A stretch of 64,000 nt of DNA from Aquatica leii (lineage: Eukaryota; Arthropoda; Insecta; Coleoptera; Lampyridae). The notes below the pieces were generated by a model. That model worked only from the letters and a program-made list of their open reading frames with translations. It was not told where the DNA came from and made no database searches. This document shows positions 55,740 to 64,000 of the stretch, in pieces. The DNA is taken from assembly GCA_035610365.1 (NCBI GenBank), contig CM069435.1:15551123-15615122 (forward strand), written 5' to 3'. Position 1 is the stretch's first letter; each line of letters opens with the position of its first letter. The translations under genes were made by a program, and so were the position numbers.

Positions 55740-56720
55740 TTTTAGCTCATCCTGAATTGACAGCGCCTCTAGCCATGATCAACGCACTGCACTCCAACAA
55801 CAAATTCAGGGTAGATGGCAACAACAGAAGCTTATTCCAAGGGACTTTTTTCAACTCAGCATCAGTTAGTCTTGGTTTGCCGAGAACGTGTGAGTTGCGT
55901 TTGGTATGCTTCGCATTTACACAACAAATGCTGAGCAGTCTCGTCTTCAAAGCATTCGCGGCATAAAGACACCTTTCCAGTCCCATTTTATGCATATGTT
56001 TGTTAAAGTCACCGTGCTCTGTTATTAGCCCTGTGAGTTTTTTTTAACTTTTGTCGACTCAAGTTTTGTGTACCTCATCTCTGAAGAGCTTTTCCATAGC
56101 TTCTTATGTTCCGGTACTGGTTTGTTGCGTATTATTTCTTTTCCGGCATCGTAGGTGATTCCGGTGATTTGTAATAGGTTGACCATGACAAGGCACCACA
56201 GAAGGGATGGCAACACTGTCTTTGTGGGCACCCGTCTTCTACTTTGGCTCCTACAGTGCTACCGCACAACGTAACTGTTACCGATTCCTGAGCATTGCGT
56301 TGACTCAGTTTCGCACTAGAGGTGTACTGTTTGTTTTTCTCTATTGCTCTTGCAATGGAGGTGAAGAATGAAATGAATGGTGAAAAATGCTCCTTCAATA
56401 TCTAGAAAATCACTCAATGGAATATTATTGGTCGCAGCAGAGGCGAAGCCTGTAGTGCTCTGTTCTGTATCTACCTGTTGATTACTTTTTCAAGTAGTTT
56501 TAAGAGGTCAAGCTGATCGATCTATAGGATTTTGCGTGGGCGTACATTGGTTTCCCTGGCTTTATTATGACAATCTGTCAGCTGTTTGGTATATGCTAAA
56601 GTGCTAAGCTGGCTCTGAGAATTACAACTATCCCGTTTCACAGAGCAGCAAATTTTGCAGCATGATGAATTTTCTCAGCTCCTGGAGACTGAAATGGTTT
56701 AAACGTATTGATTCCCCATT
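55740..56720 (-). pseudogene. Non-LTR retrotransposon fragment (RT palm to C-terminus)
   Basis: Minus-strand reading gives ISLT near 56505 and LSDFLDIEGAF near 56400 (RT motif A). Next is LCGSTVGAKVEDGCPQ near 56220-56270 (RT motif B), then NLLQITGITYDAGKE. The C-terminal RKSHVLGKPRLTDAELKKVPWNKLL-like tail lies near 55800-55900. Motif order matches R1/Jockey-like LINEs. Several frameshifts, and the YADD block is missing. Confidence 0.68.
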
Positions 56721-57157
56721 CTAGGTTTTCAGGATTAATTATTTTTCTCGCTAAGTCCTTATTTCTTTTGGCTTTGTTTTGTACCTCTAGATCCTGGTGC
56801 TTTGGAACATCAGTTGCAGTGGTTTCTGCAAAGTATCTTCAACTGAGTTTGTAAACTTTCCTCTTTCGGTCAGCATAGAACCGATGTTTCCAGTACAGTC
56901 CTTGTTTTTGGAAGCGACAAGATGTAGGTTTGTTTTCTACGTTCCTACAGTACCTTCTATACGAGACTCTTTGCTTTTTAATGGCATGTCGTGAGGCTGG
57001 TTGTGTATTCATCACAGTCTTCGCTGTTTTTGGTTGTGTTAATTAGCCTTTTAGTGCTTTGTCAAGCTCTCTATTCCATTAAGTTATTCTGTTGGGGGTT
57101 CGTGGGTAGCTTGCTTCAAATGCGAATTTTATTGAATTAACCATACTATCCGTCATT

Positions 57158-57670
57158 AGTTCAAGGGCGTGACAACATATCAAAGTGAACAATATAAATC
57201 TTTGTTATTTAATCAACTTCATCAACTGATGGGTACTAAACACCTACGAAGAACAGTTTACCATTTGCAAGCAAATGGCATGGTAGAACGTTTCCACCGA
57301 CAATTGAATGCTAAAGTCTTCTACAACTGAACTCGTTTATGTTGAATCTATTCGTCTTATTACACAAAGAAAACTAATTTAATCTCCGACCATTGTTAAA
57401 CAATTTACTATCTACACCCAGTAGTATGCCTACAACTATACAAGTGTTTGTTCTACGTGACGCTACAAAAGCACTTCTCGATCAACTCTACGAAGGCTCG
57501 TACTCTGTCGTTCAACGTGAATCGAAAACGTTCGACATATCCTTCATGACTCGCCATCAACCAAACTATGTAGTGCAACAACGCCTGATAAGGACGAGTC
57601 AGATTTCCAGAACGCTTAAGCTAACAACAGCTAATAACGTGATGTCCATATCATTAAGGTGAATTCGCAT
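57158..57670 (+). pseudogene. Gypsy integrase C-terminal remnant
   Basis: Plus-strand sequence encodes YQSEQYKSLLFNQLHQLMGTKH and YHLQANGMVERFHRQLNAK near 57190-57320, where the Glu of MVERFHRQ is the last integrase catalytic residue. A deletion follows. Then VFVLRDATKALLDQLYEGSYSVVQRESKTFDI near 57440-57540 is the SH3-like C-terminal domain. Broken. Confidence 0.78.
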
Positions 57671-58409
57671 CACCGGAAGAGTCTTATGACGACTTAATTT
57701 CCTAATCATTGCGTATTTATTTTTTTTAATTAAGTAGCGTATGCATAAATGCACATTCCATTTGTATTCTGCTGACGCATGCAGTTATATCGCACTATAT
57801 AGGAATTAGCTTTGGTGACATATTGAAATTATACTATAAATAGTATCTCGTAAATTATTTTCCGTTGGAAAATGACAATTGTTTCTTACCTTCGATTTTC
57901 TAACAGATGGCGCAGCTCATAAATCACATAGTACTCCATTTCGTGATGCTTGAAGCATTGACGCCATTTTAAAAATAAGCCTTCAGAAGTAGCGTTTTCG
58001 AGCACAGAAACAAAGAATGTAGCAAACCACCGACAATAGTCGAAGATACTGAGCTTAAAGGATTATTGAATGAAGGCGATACGCAAACTCGAATGACTCA
58101 AAACCGAGGAATAGAAAAAAAGTCGAACAATTCAAAGTAAAGTAATTTCTGTATCGGTTTTGTTTTCGGCAATTCTAAACGCAAAAAGTCGTTGGTAGAT
58201 CTACGTTAATAAATGACAAGAAAATTGCAATGGGAATCGTAGAAAAGGGCTTTGTTGTGTTGACTATTAGAAAGGTGTGCGTCAATTTACGTCATTGATG
58301 GTCGCTATAGCGCTATTCGTAGATGATTTTTGAAAAATAAAAACCTTTTTTATCAAAATCCCACGATCTTCGCTACTGATAATAATAACATTTCTTTATT
58401 GTATCAGTG

Positions 58410-58520
58410 TATGTTCGTGTGTAAGTTTTCAAAAGGTAATATTATTACGGCTCAACAATCGCTCTGTATATGAGTCCGAAGTCTATTTTAATTACACTGT
58501 AACTCATTTTAACAAATGAA
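58410..58520 (-). repeat. Inverted-repeat arm paired with 54900-54995
   Basis: See the partner arm; roughly three-quarters of positions agree by eye. Confidence 0.45.
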
Positions 58521-58739
58521 ACATCAAATTAAGGATTGTTTTATTAGGAATAATCGTTGATTTGTCATTATGTATAACACGTTAATCTTAACTTCTTGCC
58601 GATTCTGTTTAAATATACCGGGTTACTACAAGAAAATAGACAACAAGGTTTGATAAATCTGTAGCTAATTATATTGTCGGTGTATTTCTAGTTTAAGTCT
58701 AAAACCACAAAGTTTTAATTGAATTTTTTTTAATTTTAG

Positions 58740-58989
58740 AGAGAACTTGGCGAATGACGCGTATTTATTGTCTCAAATGGACAATGACCAATATGTTCCA
58801 ATATGGACAGTTGCAAATTTTAACCAAGTTAAAAAACTCACCAAAGACATCAAGTTAATTACGGAAGTATTAAGAGAATCACCAAATGTTCAAGTTGACG
58901 AAGAGGGAATCAAAGTGCGACCGAATCACAAAAGATGCATTGTAATTTTAAGAGAAATTCCTGATCATACACCTTTGGAAGAAGTTAAG
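58740..58989 (+). CDS. LARP4: La-related protein 4, exon 4 (La motif)
   Basis: Encodes the core La motif, a winged-helix RNA-binding fold: [20 protein letters not shown], then [14 protein letters not shown] and [20 protein letters not shown], which leads into the RRM. LARP4/4B proteins bind poly(A) and PABP and stabilise mRNAs in the cytoplasm. The motif is very close to animal LARP4/4B. The exon is 250 bp, ends in phase 0, and the 9.2-kb intron before it is full of retroelement debris. Confidence 0.96.
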
Positions 58990-59037
58990 GTAAAAGTTCT
59001 TAATAGTTTCAAACGGAAGGTTAATTTTGATTTTTAG

Positions 59038-59397
59038 AATCTATTCGCCGGAGAAAATTGTCCAAGGTTCATATCGTGCGAGTTTGCGCACAACAATTCC
59101 TGGTATGTTACGTTCGAGTCAGACGAAGATGCCCAACGTGCCTATAGATATTTACGAGAGGAAATTAAAGAGTTTCAAGGCAAACCTATTATGGCACGTA
59201 TTAAAGCAAAGCCGATGAATCGGATGCCCATACCACCGACTACACTCCCGGCGTTTAATAAAAACGGGTTTCGAGTAACTCCTCCTCCAACTGCTGTCTA
59301 CGATCCGGCTACGTTTCCACCTGGTCAACAACGATTCGTTTTTGCTAACGGTACCCCTGGACAATCGGTCACTTACGCTAATCAGGTGCATGTTTAT
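59038..59397 (+). CDS. LARP4: La-related protein 4, exon 5 (RRM)
   Basis: Separated from exon 4 by an intron of only 48 bp (58990-59037). It encodes the RRM-like part ([52 protein letters not shown]) typical of LARP4. A Pro-rich stretch ([20 protein letters not shown]) and FANGTPGQS follow. The exon has 120 codons and ends in phase 0 at donor TAT|GTAAGT. Confidence 0.95.
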
Positions 59398-59448
59398 GTA
59401 AGTACCGATTCACTAACGAAAATTAAACCTAATTTTCTGTTCTTATAG

Positions 59449-59848
59449 CCTTCTTATCAACAGCAACCGTTTTACACATCCGTACTTCAAGCATGGCCGG
59501 CAGGTGGTCATTATTACGATATCAGCAGTGTATTCCAAGTAAACGGGCTGGCCCCACAAACATTTAAAACGCCTCCTTATCGTTCGAATAATAGAATACG
59601 CAAGCAAAATCGGACAACAGCTTCGCAAGCTGAAACCAGTGCCCAAGGAACGTCACAATCATCCAATCCAAACAATAAGCAAAATACCCAGGTGCCTCCT
59701 TCTGTTTCTCCTCAAGGACTTGTAAAAACTAGTAATGCCACAGTAAATGCGAAACCTCCAGCATTACCCGATTCTCCTAGAGGTAGTCATGTGCAGCACG
59801 TTAACCATGATGTTCTGGATGTTCATCACACAAATAATATTACGTTAG
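59449..59848 (+). CDS. LARP4: La-related protein 4, exon 6 (gene continues beyond window)
   Basis: Follows a 51-bp intron. It encodes QPFYTSVLQAWPAGGHYYD and NGLAPQTFKTPPYRSNNRIRKQNR, the conserved post-RRM segment of LARP4, then a Gln/Ser/Asn/Pro-rich disordered region. It stops at donor TTAG|GTGAGT in phase 1. No further LARP4 exon was found up to 64000, so the C-terminus lies outside and intron 6 is over 4.1 kb. The six exons give about 470 residues. Confidence 0.94.
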
Positions 59849-60439
59849 GTGAGTACTATTATTCTATTTACTTTGGATGAATTCGATTAGATGGCGCGAT
59901 TTTTTTTTTCAAATAAAACTAATTTTTATATCTCAATTATCATATGTTTAGTAATTTATCATTTTTTACGTACGTATATATGTAATTGAAAACGCCAATT
60001 TACAGACGATCGATTCATTTTCTGCAGAAATTTATGTGTTGGTAGCTATATCGTTATTACTTGAACAATCACAACGCTGCAAATATATCAGATTAGGAAT
60101 GGTTTATTAAAGAGGAGCTGGGTGAATATCAATCTAGCAACGACTATTTAAATTATTTTACATATTAAAATGGAAAGATTTTCGGATTTTGAACCGCGTT
60201 CTATATTAAAAAGTTTCGCCAAATTTGACGTTTCGACAGTCCTGTTACTGTGAAGAAGGTCGATACACCATTATCCCTCTTGAGTTATCACACTTCTTGT
60301 CTTGTTATGAGATTTGGCTAAAATTGTTGTCTGTTCAAATTTTATAGTGTGTCTAGTCTACGAAGTGCTCAGGACTAAACGTCAACGTCTCCTTGCTCAA
60401 TTAATCTTTTTGATGCATCATTTTCAGCAAATACAATAT
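59849..60439. other. LARP4 intron 6 start: no gene recognised
   Basis: AT-rich intron sequence. An A/T-run microsatellite lies near 59903. No LARP4 exon found. Confidence 0.35.
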
Positions 60440-61085
60440 CACATTAAGACCGGAACGTGGAAACATATACTGCGAAGAGCCGGCCAAGTCTTATAGATGG
60501 TAAAAATCCACGATACCAGACACCAATTGGACAAGAAGATCACGGAACTATTTTTAGTTCATTCACGATTGTCCACCACAATAGATTGGACAATCGACAT
60601 TTGATCAACATGCTATCCGCCAAGAAAGCAAAGAGATCCGGACGGTGAAATTCCAGTTGCAATTGGAAATAGACCGGATCACGGTTAATCTCATGCACCA
60701 TACTCAGTGAACCGGCGACAGCTATTATACCTAAGAGATTAAACATGGCCATCACATCCATGCTAAAGGAAGAAAAAGTGAGCTCGTTGGAAAGCACACT
60801 CAGAACTTTCCCACAACATATTAAAGTAGTCCACAGCACCGAGATTCAATGTCAATCAAAATGAGAGAATCGCTCTTAAGGGAACCAGTGATTACATGAA
60901 CAAAGGAGACGCATTACTACAAGATTCGGAATACAAACTATTGAAAAAGAATCTAAAAGGAACCATGAAGAAAGACACTTTTTTCACTATAAAATCCGCC
61001 AGCACTATTTCACAACATCAAAAAAGCTTAATTGCTTCAGACAGCAGACTACACATTTATAGCTTTTCGAAGATCTATAAGTAGA
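60440..61085 (+). pseudogene. Second Penelope-type relic, N-terminal part
   Basis: ALLQDSEYKLLKKNLKGT near 60905-60960, then QKSLIASDSRLHIYSFSKIYK near 61020-61080, parallel the LLSDPEYK...SDSRPPRLYGLPKIHK region before the RT core of Penelope elements. Upstream sequence to about 60440 is probably the same element but is unreadable. It ends abruptly where the non-LTR element begins. Confidence 0.55.
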
Positions 61086-61089
61086 GATG

Positions 61090-62750
61090 CTATTCCGCCC
61101 AATTTTGAGTGCTACAGGTTTAGTTACTCGTTCTCTGTCCGATACACAAAAAAGGAGACAGAAATGAACTGAAGAATTACAGAGGGTTGACATTATTAAG
61201 CACGGCATACACATTATATGTGACAGTGCTATAAGGAAGACTACAGAAGGAAATAGAGGAAAAAAGTTTGGTACCAGACGGACAAGCGGGATTCAGAAAG
61301 GGAAGAAGAGTGATAGACAACATATATATACTGAAATACTTGGCGAATAGAGATCTAGAGAAAAATAGGCGGAAAATGGTGTAACTGTTCGTAGATTTAA
61401 ACGCAGCTTTTGACAGAGTGAAGACGAAGATCAGGGTGAGACTGAATGGAGGGGAAAGCGAGAAATTCGTTACAAAGAGAGGGTTGCGACAGGGATGCTC
61501 ACTGAGCCCAAGCCTGTTTGCAGTATATACGGAGGATTTGGAGGAGACAATGAGAGGACAACAGATAGGAGCGATAGTAGTAAGGAAAGTGAAGGTGTGG
61601 TCCTTGGCGTATGCGGATGACAGTGTTGGTGGCTAAGGAGGAACAGGAGATGAAGGAGATGATGAAAACGCTGGAAAAATACATGGAAAAAAAATGGAAG
61701 TAGATACGGTGAAAACAAAAATAATTATATTTAGAAAAGGAGGGGGGAAAAGAAAAAAAGAGATGGAGGGAGGGGGAAGTGCAGCAAGTAAAGGAATTCA
61801 CATATCTGGGTCACACGATGAAGCAGGATAATAACGAGGGAGAACACATAAAGGAAAGAGTGAGGAAAGGAAACAGGTTAAAAGACAAGTGTTGGGGAAA
61901 GGTTGTTTGAGGTGGGCATAGAAGGCTGCTGTTTGAGAAACTAATAAAAAAATAAAAATATAGGGGTGGACGGTGTATGAAGAGGTAGAAGGGATACTGG
62001 AAATGTGTATTAGGGCTAGACCGTATATTATAAGAGCGGAAGTGCAAGCAGAAAAAATAAAAGCCAAGACAGGAAAAAGGGCTATAAAATACGAAGAAGA
62101 ACTGAGGGAAACAACATAATGCCAAATACTACAGGAATGTTGGAAAGAGATAGAGAGAGCAAAAGTGAAGTACGGGCAGGATGGCATAGAAGAATATTAT
62201 AAAAGAAACTGGTACGCGAGAGATTAAGGGTAGGGGACGTAGGGGTAAAGGAGGAAATAATGAGAGATAAGGACATAAAAAAACAGGAAAGATGGACAAG
62301 GATACAAGAAGGCAGATACAATGTTAATTATAAGAATATCAAGGGTGAAGGGGTGCCAGAATATCTAAAGGTTAAAGGAAATAAAAGCCAACAAGAAAAA
62401 AATAATAGGGAGGTTCAGATGAGAGAACGGAGAGTTAGGAAATAAATACTGGAAAAAAGAGGAAGAAAAGATGTGGAGAAGAGACAGAGGACCTTAAACA
62501 CATGAGAAACGAATGCAGGGAGTTAAGAGAAGAGGTTAAGAAAGTAGAGGAAATCTTAGAAGAAAACGGAAAAGAAGCGGAATGGATGGAAGAAGTATGG
62601 CGAAGGAGGAAACAGCTAAGAGGAGAGCAGGAAAAATGAAATGTAAATAGAATGTAATGTAATGTAAATGTAAAAAAAGGGATGGGGTAAAATTGTAAAT
62701 AGGGGAAACATGAATCACTTTGTAAACTAATTAGGTAAACAAATAAAGTT
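61090..62750 (+). pseudogene. Non-LTR retrotransposon (purine-rich insect LINE), decayed
   Basis: The plus strand gives IHKKGDRNELKNYRGLTLL near 61145-61200, PDGQAGFRKGRRVIDNIYIL near 61275-61335, and LFVDLNAAFDRV near 61385-61420 (RT motif A). RGLRQGCSLSPSLF near 61480-61520 is motif B and VWSLAYADDSV near 61595-61625 is motif C. Then comes a long Glu/Lys/Arg-rich C-terminal region to about 62640. About 35 residues are lost between motifs A and B. It ends in a TGTAATG-type tail near 62650-62690. Strong purine bias makes the opposite strand look open, but that is a shadow. Confidence 0.78.
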
Positions 62751-62814
62751 AAACTTATATACTCGTCCTTCGACAAAACACTTCTGTACTATGCTACAAC
62801 CACATCTTTATCAG

Positions 62815-63480
62815 TATTGATGTGACACCTCTCCTCATAAAAATACGAACATTTGACATCAGGACCAAATTACAAAAAGCAAATTTGGATGAGGAGCTTG
62901 ATGGGGTAATTGAACTATGTGTAAAGCCCACGTTCTTTTCATCAACAACATTATATACGAACAAACTGAGAGGGCTGTCATGGGATCACTTGTTTCTTCT
63001 GTCATCGTTAATCTATTTATGGAGGAAACCACAGCGCTTAAACAGAAAGGCTACGATACGTGGATACATCAATCGTTTAGTACCAAACATAAAACTCGCC
63101 ATGGATATCGAAAAATCTTAATTCATAAGGCTAAGACCATCAGCGAACCCAATTCCCTAAAAACTGAGACGATCGTCTAATATACAAGCAAATACGACAA
63201 ACAATCATAGACAAATACCTCACTTTTTTCATACATAAAGGGCGAAGTAGCCAGGATACTTAGGGCTAAAAACATCAAAGTGGATTGTGTGGGCTGGTAT
63301 ATGGACGCAGCATTGCTACCCGAGTAGGGAGACATAAAGAAGCAAAACGCCAGATCGACAGTCGCAAATAAGTTTTTAGATACCCGACACACCATAAAAT
63401 TTGAGCAGACAATCTAGGGAAGTCAAGAAAACCAGGACGTTTCGGGACAAAAACTGTGACTGTCACAAACCGATGATCCG
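62815..63480 (+). pseudogene. Second Penelope-type relic, RT palm to GIY-YIG
   Basis: IDVTPLLIKI near 62815-62845 (motif A), IELCVKPTFFSSTTLY in one frame, and MGSLVSSVIVNLFMEE near 62980-63030 (motif B). A deletion removes YVDD, and the RT tail is ILIHKAKTISEPNSLKTE near 63110-63165. A GIY-YIG trace, CGLVYGRSIATRVGRHKEAKRQ, lies near 63287-63350. Same order as 60440-61085; the two parts flank the LINE at 61090-62750. Confidence 0.68.
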
Positions 63481-64000
63481 ATACAGCGTAATATCGCGGT
63501 TTCAGGTGTCTTCAGTATGCGATTGAAAACTCGAAAATCTTTATATTTCAAAACATGATTGCCAACTTCTTAAAAACGAAATATTTTGTATATTTCATTA
63601 GTAAAATAACCAGAGCCTTCTACGAGTCTATGCTAAGATAAAAAACGTCTTTCGCGTTTGAACTGTGTTAATGTTGTAACCGAAGTCTTTGATTGGTTTG
63701 CGGGGTAAAAGAGACGTGTCTTCATTAGTAGTACAGACGACTACTTCTTAAATCACTTCTGTGGAAGTTGAAATATATTTATTTTACAATTTGATTACCT
63801 AACTTTTTAAGGGTTTTAAAATGTGAGCGACAAAACTTCGAGGTCTTGTGTGTATTAGCAGTCGGTGGGGGTTTTGTTGCTTGTGTGATATTTCGTAGTA
63901 TGTTGAGGATATCTGCTGGTTTTGTGATCTATGCAAGTTTTTTCAGTATCACGTGGTACTGTTACTGCCAACGTTGGTGATTCTGTTAAAACTTATTGTG
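63481..64000. other. Possible Penelope 3' tail, then intron sequence
   Basis: The stretch CTTCTTAAATCACTTCTGTGG near 63743 and GATTACCTAACTTT near 63792 resemble the tail of the complete Penelope element (compare 40599-40655). Nothing further recognised to the window end. Confidence 0.4.

Noticed and set aside
61470-62776. Several long minus-strand ORFs rich in Ser, Phe, Leu, Pro
   Set aside because: They are antisense shadows of the purine-rich LINE on the plus strand, whose RT motifs are unmistakable.

Overview
This window looks like a TE-rich insect chromosome. The coding exons have GT-AG introns, the background is AT-rich, and almost every intergenic or intronic stretch carries retroelements or DNA transposons of arthropod type. 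The conserved genes resemble insect orthologues. A beetle is my guess from protein resemblance, but that is not proven.

Host genes, left to right. (1) A truncated minus-strand gene (1-242) encodes a short protein with a membrane helix and is divergently arranged with (2) a two-exon TREX-type 3'-5' exonuclease (547-1578). (3) A complete three-exon eIF1/SUI1 gene (12885-13492). (4) The first six coding exons of a La-related protein 4 gene (32885-59848). Its first three introns are 8.7, 7.4 and 9.2 kb and full of transposons, while the next two are only 48 and 51 bp. The gene must continue past the right edge.

Transposons. 2.5-11.1 kb: two related DNA elements in inverted orientation, a solo LTR with heat-shock-element-like motifs nested in one of them, decayed gypsy and non-LTR fragments, and MITEs. 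15.8-18.5 kb: a Mutator-like transposase joined to a YqaJ exonuclease domain, broken by one frameshift. 19.18-23.42 kb: a young Copia element with two 149-bp LTRs and a 5-bp target duplication, disabled by one stop codon and an integrase deletion. 23.6-30 kb: a graveyard of non-LTR, gypsy and Penelope pieces. 30.7-32.1 kb: a decayed hAT.

Inside the LARP4 gene. Intron 1 holds a Tc1/mariner-type element with long inverted repeats, interrupted by a second copy of the same solo LTR. It also holds a Penelope-like element (37178-40922) with an intact RT plus GIY-YIG ORF, 514-bp direct pseudo-LTRs that look identical by eye, an inverted partial third copy, hammerhead-ribozyme-like cores and a 12-bp target duplication. 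Intron 2 holds a 1.9-kb near-complete palindrome (foldback element) and a hAT MITE. Intron 3 holds a MITE, a cluster of heat-shock-element-like motifs and further retroelement fragments. Intron 6 contains a Penelope relic apparently split by a non-LTR retrotransposon.

The most unusual objects are the composite Penelope insertion, the foldback inside a host intron, the LTR family with HSE-like arrays, and the Mutator-YqaJ fusion. I saw no tRNA, rRNA or CRISPR array and no sign of bacterial sequence. All boundaries and similarities were read by eye; no alignment or database search was run.
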